27,484 bases of DNA from Candidatus Electronema nielsenii (GCA_026122915.1 JAGIXO010000011.1:1-27484), one strand, 5' to 3'. Positions 1-8,262 are shown, counted from the first letter of the stretch. A program made the numbers and translations. Notes: generated from the sequence alone by a model not told the origin.

Positions 1-2502
1 GTCGCCGACCTCGCGCAGTGTTTTCGGCGAATCCAGCTTGAGCAGGCCGCTGATCACTTTAATACCGCAGACCTCCACGGCCCCAGCTAAGAGGCTGTCT
101 ATATCCGACGCAGCGGCGGCTGCACTGAGCGCAGCAATCTCCTTCTCCAATTCCTTTTGCCGCTTCAGCAGTACTGGAACCTTGAGCAAGGCATCATCAA
201 AAGAGCCGGAAAGCAGCTTGCCTAATTCATCTGCCTGCGCAGCCAGCTTTTGGAGCCAGTCCAGAGCAGCATGGCCGGTGACTGCCTCAATGCGCCGCAC
301 GCCAGCGGCAATGCCAGTTTCAGAGATGATCTTAAACAAACCGATGTCGCCGGTGGCCGCTGTATGCGTGCCGCCGCACAGCTCCTTGGAAAAGCCGGGA
401 ATGCTCACCACCCGCACTTCCTCACCGTACTTCTCGCCGAAAAGGGCCGTGGCACCTTCGGCAATCGCGGCTTCCTTGGCGAGAACTGCTGTCTGCACCG
501 GGGTGTTGCGGCGGATTTCCTGATTCACCAGCTGCTCGATAGCTCGAATTTCCTCCGGCGTGACCGGTGAAAAATGGGTGAAGTCAAAGCGGAGGCGGTC
601 GGGCCGCACTAAGGAGCCTGCCTGCTTGACATGGCTGCCGAGCAGCTCCTTCATGGCCGCGTGGAGCAGATGCGTGGCGGTGTGATTGAGGGCAGTGGCA
701 GCGCGGCGGTCATCAACCTGCAAGCTGACCTGCTGCCCAACCGTGAGCGTGCCTGCGGTGACAACGCCGCTGTGCAAAACCAGCCCTTCGGCGGCAGCCT
801 TGGTCGCTTGCACGGCAAAGGAGCCGCCCGGCCAAGTGATCGTGCCGGTGTCGCCCACCTGTCCGCCCGACTCGGCATAAAACGGAGTCTGCGGGCAAAA
901 AATCTGCACCTGCGCCCCGACCGTTGCCCGGCTGATTAAGCTGCCCTGATTATCCAAAATTGCTTCAGCAACCGATTCAGCGACGCAGGTGCCGTAGTAG
1001 CCAACAAACTCGCTCTTCCTGCCCTGCTCCAGCAGGCTGATCACGCCAGCGGAGAAATGATCCAAGTCCTTACCCTTCCACGAGCGGCGGGACTGCTCGC
1101 GCTGCTGCTGCATGGCCGCCTCAAAACCTGCGTCGTCGAGGCCAATGCTGTGCTCAAGGGCCACGTCGCGGACAATATCTTTCGGAAAGCCGTAGGTGTC
1201 GTAGAGCTTGAAGATGAAGTCGCCGGTGATACAAGCTGTGCGTACTCTGGCCACCTCAGCCGCCTGTGTTTGCATCACTTGCTGTGCCTGACTGAACTGT
1301 AACCTGAAAGCTTCTTGTTGTTGCATGACTTGCTGTACTTGGTTGGACTGCAACACAAAAGCTTCCCGTACTCTGACTATCTCCTCGTCGAGCATGGCCA
1401 AGCCCTTATCCAGCGTCTCGCCGAAGCGGCTTTCTTCGTGCTCTGTCACCTTGTTTAAGAGCTGCACCGCATCGTGCAAATGAGGATAGGCGGCACCCAT
1501 CGTCTGCACCACCTCGCGGCAGACCTCGCCAAAGAAGATGTTCAAACCCAGCGTTCTGCCAAAGCGGATGGCCCGACGCATCACCCGGCGGAGGACGTAG
1601 CCGCGCCCCTCGTTCGAGGGCAGCACGCCGTCCGCAACAAGAAAGGCGGTGGCGCGGGCGTGGTCGGCAATGACCCGCATGGCTGCGTCATCAGCGCGGT
1701 TGGCATGATATTTCCTGCCGGAAAGCCGCTCCACCGTGCTGATCAGTGGGGCAAAAACTTCGCTGTCAAAGTTGTTGAACTTGCCTTGCAGCACAGCGGC
1801 CACGCGCTCCACGCCCATGCCGGTATCAATCGAGGGCTTGGGCAGCGGCGTGAGTGTGCCGTCCAGCGAGCGGTAGAACTGCATGAAAACCAGATTCCAC
1901 AGCTCAAGGAAGCGGTCGCAGTCGCAGCCGAGGGCGCAGTCCGGTCTGCCGCAGCCGTGCTCCGCGCCTTGGTCAATGTGAATCTCGGAGCAGGGGCCGC
2001 AGGGGCCGGTGTCGCCCATGGCCCAGAAGTTGTCCTTTTCGCCCAGACGGACAATGCGGCCTTTGGGCAAGTCCTCAATCTCCTCCCAGAGTTCCTGAGC
2101 TTCGTCGTCGTCGCGGAAAATCGTCACCCAGAGCCGCTCTGGGTTGATAGCCAGTTCTTTTGTCAGAAATTCCCAGGCAAAATCAATCGCCTCTTTCTTG
2201 AAATAATCGCCGAACGAGAAGTTGCCGAGCATCTCAAAGAAAGTATGATGCCGGGCTGTGTGGCCGACGTTTTCGAGATCGTTGTGCTTGCCGCCAGCCC
2301 GCACGCAACGCTGACAGGACACCGCGCGGCTGTAGTCACGATGCTCCTCGCCCATAAAAACCCGCTTGAACTGGAACATGCCCGCGTTGGTAAAGAGCAG
2401 GGTGGGGTCGTCGTGCGGCACAAGGGAAGAGGATTCGACAATCGTATGCCCTTTGCTGGCAAAATAGGAGAGAAATTTTTCTCGTAGCTGATTTCCGGTC
2501 AT
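1..2502 (-). CDS. alaS: Alanine--tRNA ligase (3' end outside window)
   Basis: Cytoplasmic enzyme that charges tRNA-Ala and edits mischarged Ser/Gly. I translated the minus strand from ATG at 2502. It opens MTGNQLREKFLSYFASKGH and is open for 834 codons to the window edge with no stop or frameshift. Class II catalytic core signatures appear in the first 250 residues (FTNAGMFQFK, RHHTFFEMLGNFSFGDYF, GPCGPCSEIH, DTGMGVERV). The editing domain carries HTATH near residue 605 and CGGTHT near 711. A coiled-coil stretch begins around 750. The C-terminal C-Ala domain, roughly 70-80 residues, lies beyond the window. Odd feature: residues about 376-420 hold a Gln-rich insert made of two 17-residue repeats, between the ETLDKGLAMLDEEI helix and the FKLYDTYGFP motif, where the family normally has a short linker. 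The SD is weak (GAGA directly before ATG). It follows the isochorismatase-fold gene by 48 nt, so they are probably co-transcribed. Identity is certain. Confidence 0.97.
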   Translation of the reverse strand, partial: MTGNQLREKFLSYFASKGHTIVESSSLVPHDDPTLLFTNAGMFQFKRVFMGEEHRDYSRAVSCQRCVRAGGKHNDLENVGHTARHHTFFEMLGNFSFGDYFKKEAIDFAWEFLTKELAINPERLWVTIFRDDDEAQELWEEIEDLPKGRIVRLGEKDNFWAMGDTGPCGPCSEIHIDQGAEHGCGRPDCALGCDCDRFLELWNLVFMQFYRSLDGTLTPLPKPSIDTGMGVERVAAVLQGKFNNFDSEVFAPLISTVERLSGRKYHANRADDAAMRVIADHARATAFLVADGVLPSNEGRGYVLRRVMRRAIRFGRTLGLNIFFGEVCREVVQTMGAAYPHLHDAVQLLNKVTEHEESRFGETLDKGLAMLDEEIVRVREAFVLQSNQVQQVMQQQEAFRLQFSQAQQVMQTQAAEVARVRTACITGDFIFKLYDTYGFPKDIVRDVALEHSIGLDDAGFEAAMQQQREQSRRSWKGKDLDHFSAGVISLLEQGRKSEFVGYYGTCVAESVAEAILDNQGSLISRATVGAQVQIFCPQTPFYAESGGQVGDTGTITWPGGSFAVQATKAAAEGLVLHSGVVTAGTLTVGQQVSLQVDDRRAATALNHTATHLLHAAMKELLGSHVKQAGSLVRPDRLRFDFTHFSPVTPEEIRAIEQLVNQEIRRNTPVQTAVLAKEAAIAEGATALFGEKYGEEVRVVSIPGFSKELCGGTHTAATGDIGLFKIISETGIAAGVRRIEAVTGHAALDWLQKLAAQADELGKLLSGSFDDALLKVPVLLKRQKELEKEIAALSAAAAASDIDSLLAGAVEVCGIKVISGLLKLDSPKTLREVGD
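1241..1374 (-). repeat. In-frame two-unit 51-nt repeat inside alaS, flanked by CGTACTCT
   Basis: Two adjacent 51-nt units (1270-1320 and 1321-1371) match at about 37 of 51 positions by my hand alignment. They encode EAFVLQSNQVQQVMQQQ and EAFRLQFSQAQQVMQTQ. The 8-mer CGTACTCT occurs at both edges (1241-1248 and 1367-1374). The insert uses GTA, CAA, AGA, AGG and TTA codons, unlike the GC-ending codons of surrounding alaS. It preserves the reading frame. Confidence 0.85.
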
Positions 2503-2550
2503 TCTCGTGGCGATTGTAAAGTTGAAAAGGCAGATTGAAGGCAGCGCAGG

Positions 2551-3108
2551 TTATTTTAAATACGGCAGCATGGCCTTGAAAGCGGGTGTGCCTGCTTTCT
2601 GAAGAAAGTCGTAAATGATCATCTCTGCTGGGGCCAAGACCACGCCGATTTCGCGCAGCCGCTGCTGGCCGTAGGCATGGTTTTCCGGGGTGCGCGAGGA
2701 GATGGCATCCGCCACAACCTGCACCTCATAGCCCTCTTGGATAGCTCCAACCGCTGTTTGCCAGACGCAGATGTGGCTTTCCACCCCGCAAAGCAGCAGC
2801 GTGTGCACCGAGGCGGAGCGGCTGTGCAGTATCTTCCGCACGCCCGAATTGGCCAAGGCGTTAAACTCCATTTTGTCTGCGCTGGGCCAGTCAGCAAGCA
2901 GCGGAGCCAGTTCCGGCACAAAGGGGCCAATCCGCTCTTTGTTCTGCGTGCAGGTGATCACCGGGATGTCCAACACTGAGGCAAGGCGGATCATCAGGCC
3001 AATATTTCTGCTTACCCGCGCCGCCTCGTGAATATGGGCCATCAGGCGTTCCTGCGGGTCAATTACAAAGAGGCAGCATTCCTGCGGCAGGAGATTTCCG
3101 GCGTTCAT
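2551..3108 (-). CDS. Isochorismatase-fold cysteine hydrolase (YcaC-like)
   Basis: A 185-residue protein, the usual length for stand-alone isochorismatase-like hydrolases. The family's catalytic triad is visible: D17 in LFVIDPQERL, K79 in DKMEFNAL, and C114 in LCGVESHICVWQTA. Members split amide or vinyl-ether bonds in small molecules. The substrate cannot be read from the sequence, and the nearest well-known relatives are YcaC-type hydrolases of unknown substrate. It has no signal peptide, so it is cytoplasmic. It starts at ATG with a weak GAGAA Shine-Dalgarno and lies 48 nt upstream of alaS on the same strand. The 155-bp gap to waaF upstream holds a short imperfect hairpin (3192-3210) but no clear terminator. 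Family assignment is confident, substrate unknown. Confidence 0.88.
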   Translation of the reverse strand: MNAGNLLPQECCLFVIDPQERLMAHIHEAARVSRNIGLMIRLASVLDIPVITCTQNKERIGPFVPELAPLLADWPSADKMEFNALANSGVRKILHSRSASVHTLLLCGVESHICVWQTAVGAIQEGYEVQVVADAISSRTPENHAYGQQRLREIGVVLAPAEMIIYDFLQKAGTPAFKAMLPYLK

Positions 3109-3263
3109 AGCGTTCTCAAAGCTGAGTGAATAAACTGTGCAGCCATTCTTTTAGTGGTCAGCAGCAGAATTTGCAACAGAAAAACGAACAGCTGCGGCGG
3201 AGTCCCGCAGGATACACTATTTTGACAAAAAGAGGAAGAGGGTGAAAACCGATTATTGACTGG

Positions 3264-4304
3264 TTAGAGCAATGCCATCGCTGCCTTTTCCACCTCATCT
3301 ACGCTGACTAATTCCATGCAGCGCAGATGTCCTTGCGGGCAATGGGTTTTCAGGCAAGGACTGCACGACAAAGAATGGCGGATAACTGCTGCCCGCTCGC
3401 TCGCTGGGCCGGTGGCGATATGATCCGTTGAGCCAAACACGGCAACTAACGGAGTGTTCAGAGCAGCGGCGACGTGCATTAGCCCAGAATCATTGGTCAC
3501 AAAAACTTGGCAACGGGCGATGCAGGCAATAGCTTGGGACAGATTAGTTTTTCCGGTTAAATTGAGAACCTGCTCCCCAGCGGCGGCGGTAATCTCAGCC
3601 GCAGCCTCATGATCAGCCTTGGTGCCAAAAATTACGATTAACCCATCGGTGGCAGCGGCTATTTTTTTTGCAAGAGCAGCATATTTTGCACTGGGCCAGC
3701 GTTTGGCCGGGCCATAGGCCGCACCGGGATTCAGTCCAATAATCGGCCCTGTTTTTCCCTGCAAAGCTTGGGTCAGCAGTGCATCTGCCGCCTGTATTGC
3801 TGTTGGGTCAGGAAAGAGTTCTAACTCATCCGGGCCGCGCCGAAGACTCAAGCCTTCCAGCATCTCTTGATAATAATGCACCTGATGTTTTTTGCCAATT
3901 TCCGGGTGCTTCCGTACCCCGTGCGTCAGTAGCAAGCCTCTGCCGTCGGTGGTATAGCCAGCCCGTGCCGGAATACGAGCAAGAAAGGTGATCAACGCCG
4001 CTTCAAAGGCGTTTTGCAGGAGAATAGCAAGGTCGTATTGCTCCGCTCGTAGCTCGGCAGCAAGGCGAAGTTTACCCCGCAGCCCTTGATGCCGCCCCTG
4101 TTTATCATAGATGAAAATGCGGTCGATATGCGGGCAGGCGGTGAAGACATCAGCCACCCAAGGGAGAGCCAACAAAGTGATGCGGGCCTCTGGAAAATTG
4201 CGGCGAATGGTGCGTATTGCAGGCGTGGTCATCACCGCATCGCCGATCCAGTTGGTGGAACGGATGAGAATATTGCAGGGCGCAGGAGAGAACATTGTAG
4301 GCAT
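3264..4304 (-). CDS. waaF: LPS heptosyltransferase (WaaF type, GT9 family)
   Basis: Transfers ADP-heptose onto the LPS inner core at the cytoplasmic face of the inner membrane. The 346 residues match family length. The N-terminal half begins with RSTNWIGDAVMTTPAIRTIRR, the acceptor-side signature of GT9 enzymes. The C-terminal half has GLNPGAAYGPAKRWP near residue 190 and TNDSGLMHVAAALNTPLVAVFGSTD, the ADP-heptose-binding region. The C-terminal Cys cluster (CSPCLKTHCPQGHLRCM) is typical of WaaF-like proteins. Its ATG overlaps the TAA of the upstream cooC-like gene (TAATG), so the two are translationally coupled although functionally unrelated. WaaF is preferred over WaaC because of the NPGAAYGxAKRWP motif. 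Confidence 0.92.
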   Translation of the reverse strand: MPTMFSPAPCNILIRSTNWIGDAVMTTPAIRTIRRNFPEARITLLALPWVADVFTACPHIDRIFIYDKQGRHQGLRGKLRLAAELRAEQYDLAILLQNAFEAALITFLARIPARAGYTTDGRGLLLTHGVRKHPEIGKKHQVHYYQEMLEGLSLRRGPDELELFPDPTAIQAADALLTQALQGKTGPIIGLNPGAAYGPAKRWPSAKYAALAKKIAAATDGLIVIFGTKADHEAAAEITAAAGEQVLNLTGKTNLSQAIACIARCQVFVTNDSGLMHVAAALNTPLVAVFGSTDHIATGPASERAAVIRHSLSCSPCLKTHCPQGHLRCMELVSVDEVEKAAMALL

Positions 4305-5065
4305 TAAACAGAAGTGCTGTGCAATTTTGTCAGCAGCAGACGCGGCGCATCTTCTAATCCCTCGCTGACCGTAATTACTGGCTGCTCGGCCCGCTCTGCT
4401 TGGCGTACCGCGCTGGAATCCGGGAAAAAAGCAATTGGCTCCTCGCCCAGCTCTTTGCTCAAAAAGGCTCGGTCGTCAGCGGACTGAATCAAATTGCCGA
4501 CAAAATAGACCTGCGGAATGCGCACGTCATCAGCCATTTTTTTAATCTTCAAGGCGGTGCGGACACCAGATTTCGAGGGAATAACCACGATCAGCAAGCA
4601 ATCAACCCCGGCTACTGTACCCCGGCCCAAATGCTCGATTCCCGCCTCCATATCGACCAAAACCACTTCTTTGGCCGTGAGCAACATTTTTTTGAGCATC
4701 TTGCGCAGGACATGATTTTCCGGACAAGCACAGCCGCCTTCTGCTGTCTGTACCGCGCCAAGGATCATCAAACGAATGCCGTTCTGCTCAATCATGAAAT
4801 CCCGCAGCAGATCATTGACTTCTGGGTTAAGATTGTAGAAAGGCGAACCTTGGCTTTTTCCGGCCCGTTCAGCCAGCAGTTTACCCATTTCGGCAATCGG
4901 CCTGACGTTATCGGTATCGCCGATGCCTAAAGTTTGAGCCATGTGCGGGCTGGGATCGGCATCAATCACCAAAACTTCTCGCCCCTGCTTCCTTAATTCT
5001 CCGGCCAGCAGGGCCATGATCGTAGTTTTGCCCACTCCGCCTTTACCGCTGACTGCGATTTTCAC
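4304..5065 (-). CDS. cooC: CooC-type nickel-insertion ATPase
   Basis: P-loop SIMIBI-class ATPase of the MinD/ParA fold that helps insert nickel into the C-cluster of carbon monoxide dehydrogenase. The deviant Walker A (SGKGGVGKTT) spans residues 6-15, and VDMEAGIEHLGRG is present in the middle. A Cys-X-Cys pair at C112 and C114 (GGCACPENH) sits at the same numbering as the metal-binding CXC of characterised CooC proteins, which separates it from MinD or ParA. The start is GTG with a strong GGAGGG SD six bases upstream. It is the first gene of a minus-strand unit with waaF, divergent from the Bax-inhibitor gene. No CODH gene is in the window, so its client must be elsewhere. Subfamily confidence is high, exact client inferred. 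Confidence 0.88.
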   Translation of the reverse strand: MKIAVSGKGGVGKTTIMALLAGELRKQGREVLVIDADPSPHMAQTLGIGDTDNVRPIAEMGKLLAERAGKSQGSPFYNLNPEVNDLLRDFMIEQNGIRLMILGAVQTAEGGCACPENHVLRKMLKKMLLTAKEVVLVDMEAGIEHLGRGTVAGVDCLLIVVIPSKSGVRTALKIKKMADDVRIPQVYFVGNLIQSADDRAFLSKELGEEPIAFFPDSSAVRQAERAEQPVITVSEGLEDAPRLLLTKLHSTSV

Positions 5066-5085
5066 TATCTTCCCTCCTGAATTTC

Positions 5086-5114
5086 TTGCCCTGCCCCAAC
5101 AGAGTGATTACTAT
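5086..5114 (+). promoter_or_regulatory. Putative sigma70 promoter of the BI-1 gene
   Basis: TTGCCC (5086-5091), a 17-bp spacer, then TACTAT (5109-5114). It lies in the 115-bp divergent gap between cooC and the BI-1 gene. Both hexamers deviate from consensus, so this is only plausible. Confidence 0.4.
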
Positions 5115-5180
5115 TAAAGGAAGATAAAAACACGGAAGCGCATCATCCGCAACCCATTTTCACAAGGAGGGCTGTACAAG

Positions 5181-5891
5181 ATGGAAACAAAATACGCAAG
5201 CAGCATCGTAACCGCCACCGCTAAGGCGCGGCAGGAAGCATCAACGGTCTTTTTAGCCAAGGTCTTCAACTGGATGGCGATTGGTTTGGGAATGACCGGC
5301 TTGGTTGCTTGGCTAACTGCTGAAACTGGTCTGATTTATGCCATTCGGCCTTTCTTTATCATTCTGATACTCGCCGAGCTGGGCTTAGTTTTTTATCTCT
5401 CCGCTCGGATTGAGAAGATTCAACCCGCCACAGCCACTGGATTATTTTTTGGCTACGCCTTTCTGAACGGCCTCACCCTGTCGGTGATTTTTTTGATGTA
5501 CACAGGCGCATCCATAGTCGGCACCTTTCTGATCACTGCTGCTATGTTCGGGGCGATGTCGGTCTATGGTTTGGTGACGAAACGCGATCTTTCTGGCCTC
5601 GGCTCATTCATGTTTATGGGTCTGATCGGCATCATCATTGCTTCTATCGTCAACATCTTCTTGGCCAGTTCCGCCTTGCACTGGGCAATTTCCCTGATCG
5701 GCGTACTTGTCTTTGTCGGCCTGACTGCCTATGACGTGCAGAAGATCAAAATGATGGGTGATCAAGGCATCATGGGCCAAGGTGAAGGAGCTATTCGTAA
5801 AGGTGCAATCATCGGCGCGCTGGCTCTGTATCTTGACTTTATTAACCTCTTTCTGATGTTGCTCCGTTTCTTTGGAGGCAGCCGCGACTAA
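5181..5891 (+). CDS. Bax inhibitor-1/YccA family membrane protein
   Basis: A 236-residue integral inner-membrane protein with about seven hydrophobic helices, the standard size for the BI-1/YccA (TMBIM) family. The last helices contain the family-typical motifs LTAYDVQKIK and GALALYLDFINLFLMLLRFFGG. Bacterial members are thought to be calcium-leak-like channels or, in E. coli YccA, modulators of the FtsH protease. Which applies here is unknown. An AAGGAGG Shine-Dalgarno lies ten bases before the ATG. It is monocistronic: it has its own upstream gap and is closed by a strong intrinsic terminator before folC. Family call is confident, function open. Confidence 0.93.
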   Translation: METKYASSIVTATAKARQEASTVFLAKVFNWMAIGLGMTGLVAWLTAETGLIYAIRPFFIILILAELGLVFYLSARIEKIQPATATGLFFGYAFLNGLTLSVIFLMYTGASIVGTFLITAAMFGAMSVYGLVTKRDLSGLGSFMFMGLIGIIIASIVNIFLASSALHWAISLIGVLVFVGLTAYDVQKIKMMGDQGIMGQGEGAIRKGAIIGALALYLDFINLFLMLLRFFGGSRD

Positions 5892-5923
5892 CAGAGCAGC
5901 GGCATCTTTCTTGATTGATTCAG

Positions 5924-5950
5924 AAGACCGGCAAGATGCCGGTCTTTTTT
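5924..5950 (+). terminator. Rho-independent terminator after the BI-1 gene
   Basis: Perfect 8-bp stem GACCGGCA/TGCCGGTC (5926-5933 and 5937-5944) with a 3-nt loop, followed by six T residues. Confidence 0.9.
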
Positions 5951-6002
5951 ACTTTGGGGCGGAAGAAAGCAAGTGCCTCCGAGAGAATACCAAGGACATG
6001 AC

Positions 6003-7319
6003 ATGAACGCCGTTGACGACTACCAGCAGGCTTGGCAGTTTCTCGATCAACTCCAGCTTTTCAAAATTAAGCTGGGGCTGGATTCCATGAATCATTTTTT
6101 GGCACGGTTAGGCAATCCGCAAAGCCGCCTGAAGTGTATCCACATTGCGGGTACTAACGGCAAAGGCTCTGTGGGCGCGACTCTGCATTCGCTGCTCACT
6201 GCTGCTGGCTACAAGACTGGCTTCTACACCTCGCCGCATCTCAGCTCGGTGCGCGAACGTTTCAAGATCGACGACACGTACATCAGCAAAAAGGATTTCG
6301 CCCGCCTAATCAGCAAAATTGAAGCGATGCTGGACGGTCGTCAGATCACCTATTTTGAATGCACTACCGCATTGGCTCTGCTCTGGTTTGCCGAGCAAGA
6401 GGTGGATTTTGCCGTGCTGGAAGTCGGCATGGGCGGCAGATTAGATGCCACTAATGTAGTTACGCCGCTGGTTTCCATCATCACGAATGTGAGCATGGAT
6501 CACGAGCAGCATCTTGGTGATACACTTGCTAAAATTGCAACAGAGAAAGCTGGAATCATCAAACAGGGCGTGCCGGTGGTTTCGGCAGTTGCGGATGATG
6601 ACTCTGGTGAAGTTATCCGGCAAACCTGCGCCGAGCGGCAAGCCCCGCTCTTGCTTTTTGGTCGGGATTTTGACGGTAATAGCGACGGCAATGTTTGGCA
6701 ATATCGCGGGTTGGACGGACAAAAGCTGCATAATCTGCCCATGCCGCTAAAAGGCGGACACCAGATCAGCAATTGTTCGCTGGCCTTAGCCGCTGTCCAA
6801 TTGCTCCAGCGATTGCTCCAGCGACAGGGCTGGACAATGAGCGAGGAGCATGTCCGTATCGGCCTTGCGCAGACCCGCTGGCCGGGCAGATTGGAGTATT
6901 TTCGCACTGCTCAGGGGCAGCAATTTCTTTTAGACGGAGCGCATAACCCGGCAGGCGCGGCTGCACTCAAAGCAGCCTTGATCAATGATTTTCCTCGCCA
7001 ACGCTTGCTGCTTGTCTGGGGTGCGATGGCAGATAAAGATATCCAGACCACGTTGCGCGATGTTGCACCGCTCGCCGATGTTCTCATTTTAACCAAGGCA
7101 GCAGAATCGGAACGCGCTGCTCACCCGAAGCAGCTGGCAGCGGTGCTGCCGGAAACGCTCCAAGCAAAGGCCACCTGCGCCGCTTCAGTTCAGGTAGCTA
7201 TCGAGCAGGCAAAAAAAATGGCTACTCAAGATGACCTAATTTGCATTTCTGGCTCACTTTATTTAATCGGCACGGCCCGCAGGCTGTTGCTTGGAGGCTT
7301 GACCGATGAGGAGGAATGA
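6003..7319 (+). CDS. folC: Bifunctional folylpolyglutamate/dihydrofolate synthase
   Basis: Adds glutamate to folates and/or forms dihydrofolate from dihydropteroate in the cytoplasm. The Mur-ligase-like ATP-binding loop GTNGKGS is at residues 50-56, followed by the SPHLSSVRERF segment, EVGMGGRLDATN, DHEQHLG and the C-terminal LDGAHNPAGAAAL motif, all characteristic of FolC. I chose ATG at 6003 (438 aa) because AAGGA lies six bases upstream. The GTG at 5973 in the same frame lacks a good SD and adds ten residues that do not look like the family. The 3' end overlaps the HNH gene by 14 nt, implying coupling. No accD or dedA neighbour, as often seen in other proteobacteria, is present. Confidence 0.95.
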   Translation: MNAVDDYQQAWQFLDQLQLFKIKLGLDSMNHFLARLGNPQSRLKCIHIAGTNGKGSVGATLHSLLTAAGYKTGFYTSPHLSSVRERFKIDDTYISKKDFARLISKIEAMLDGRQITYFECTTALALLWFAEQEVDFAVLEVGMGGRLDATNVVTPLVSIITNVSMDHEQHLGDTLAKIATEKAGIIKQGVPVVSAVADDDSGEVIRQTCAERQAPLLLFGRDFDGNSDGNVWQYRGLDGQKLHNLPMPLKGGHQISNCSLALAAVQLLQRLLQRQGWTMSEEHVRIGLAQTRWPGRLEYFRTAQGQQFLLDGAHNPAGAAALKAALINDFPRQRLLLVWGAMADKDIQTTLRDVAPLADVLILTKAAESERAAHPKQLAAVLPETLQAKATCAASVQVAIEQAKKMATQDDLICISGSLYLIGTARRLLLGGLTDEEE

Positions 7320-7599
7320 TGACGTTGATAACTTCATTTTTGGCGTGGACGAATCCTTCATCCGGGCCGAGCGCAACAAGGCCAGAGATTTGCGCCGAAG
7401 CCAATGGTGGCAACAAAAAACAGCACCCGGTCTCTGTCATTATTGCCAGAAAAAATTTGCGTCCGGCGAGCTAACGATGGACCACGTAGTGCCGCTGGCC
7501 TTAGGCGGTCGCTCGGTCAAAGGCAACCTTGTCCCCTGCTGCAAGGAATGCAACCACGCCAAAAAAGCCTCTCTTCCCCCAGAACTTGAGAAACTGTAG
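7306..7599 (+). CDS. Small HNH endonuclease-family protein
   Basis: A 97-residue protein with a compact HNH (beta-beta-alpha-metal) domain. It has a zinc-knuckle CxxC pair at C44/C47, the D59-H60 catalytic pair in TMDHVVPLALGG, N74 in KGNLVP, and a second CxxC (C79/C82) followed by H84. Such domains cut DNA using one metal ion. The biological role of small stand-alone HNH proteins of this type is generally unknown. The ATG overlaps the end of folC by 14 nt, and GGAGG eight bases upstream (7293-7297) supports this start. The N-terminal 40 residues are charged and carry a basic helix (RNKARDLRRSQWW). It is not linked to a methylase or a phage gene here, so a housekeeping repair role or a domesticated nuclease are both possible. 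Confidence 0.85.
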   Translation: MRRNDDVDNFIFGVDESFIRAERNKARDLRRSQWWQQKTAPGLCHYCQKKFASGELTMDHVVPLALGGRSVKGNLVPCCKECNHAKKASLPPELEKL

Positions 7600-7851
7600 A
7601 TAGTTTCTCGCCTCTTACCGCAAGAGCAAATTTCAGAGTCTGACCCACGCTCTCTATTTACAAAAAGATAACATGCTGATTTGTAAATAAATCATCAAAA
7701 ACAAGAACGCATTCTCATGTAACTTCAGCGGATACTGCCCGAAAAAACAAGATAATCGTTGCTTTTTGCTCAAAAGCAAGTATATTCCTGCGCCAGATCA
7801 TGACAAATGATGATCAAACGGTGATCAGATAATGATCGACGATGATGGATA
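7600..7851. other. 252-bp AT-rich intergenic region
   Basis: No gene seen. It contains an 8-bp inverted repeat TTGCTTTT/AAAAGCAA (7759-7766, 7772-7779) with a 5-nt loop, then a run of TGATCA-like motifs from 7795 into the start of the next gene. It probably holds the promoter and operator of the cell wall hydrolase. No clear -35/-10 pair was recognised. Confidence 0.6.
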
Positions 7852-7858
7852 ATGAACA
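7795..7858. promoter_or_regulatory. Helically spaced TGATCA-type motif array
   Basis: AGATCA at 7795, TGATCA at 7811 and 7822, TGATCG at 7833, TGATGG at 7843 and TGAACA at 7853. Spacings after the first are 11, 11, 10 and 10 bp, so the motifs face one side of the helix. Four GATC sites lie within 42 bp. The array runs across the ATG at 7852. Confidence 0.55.
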
Positions 7859-8244
7859 CATCAGATGAGGTGCAGGTTATGAGTTTTCTCGAAGGGCTGC
7901 TTTGGCTGACGCTTAACATTTATCATGAAGCGCGCAGCGAACCCCAGATCGGTCAGCTTGCTGTCGCCCATGTCACTCTGAATCGGGCCAGCCAAGGCAA
8001 TCAAACGGTTGAGCAGGTGGTCACTGCTCCCCGCCAGTTCAGCTGGACGTTTCTCCAAAAATCCTATATGCCCACGGAAACAGATGTTTTTATGGATTGT
8101 ATGCAAACAGCCATGAAAGCCATGATCAGCAGAGACTTTACTAAAGGCGCGACCTTTTACCATCGACACGATGTCCGCCCAAAATGGGCTGGAAGTAAAA
8201 CCTATGTCGCCAAATACGGCGATCATCTGTTCTACCGCAACTAA
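7852..8244 (+). CDS. SleB-like cell wall hydrolase
   Basis: A 130-residue protein of the cell wall hydrolase SleB/CwlJ family (Hydrolase_2 fold). The expected catalytic Glu is in IYHEARSEP (about E26). The conserved AVAHVTLNRA, FSW and GATFYHRHDVRPKWA segments follow. SleB enzymes are lytic transglycosylases acting on peptidoglycan, and in Gram-negatives such small versions are common but poorly studied. No cleavable signal peptide is visible, so how it would reach the periplasm is unclear. A second in-frame ATG at 7879 would give a 121-residue form starting MSFLEGLLWLTLNIYHEAR. Neither start has a good SD. It ends just before a strong bidirectional terminator. Confidence 0.85.
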   Translation: MNTSDEVQVMSFLEGLLWLTLNIYHEARSEPQIGQLAVAHVTLNRASQGNQTVEQVVTAPRQFSWTFLQKSYMPTETDVFMDCMQTAMKAMISRDFTKGATFYHRHDVRPKWAGSKTYVAKYGDHLFYRN

Positions 8245-8262
8245 CCTGCTTGCAGGCAGCGG

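Noticed and set aside
1474..2487. Long plus-strand open frame of 337 codons opposite alaS
   Set aside because: It lies entirely antisense to the catalytic core of alaS, has no recognisable domain, and its composition follows alaS codon structure.
1..2502. alaS as a pseudogene because of the odd repeat
   Set aside because: The insert keeps the frame, and all catalytic and editing motifs before and after it are intact.
7795..7858. GATC cluster as a replication origin
   Set aside because: No DnaA-box-like 9-mers and no replication gene nearby; the dnaN-linked array is a better candidate.
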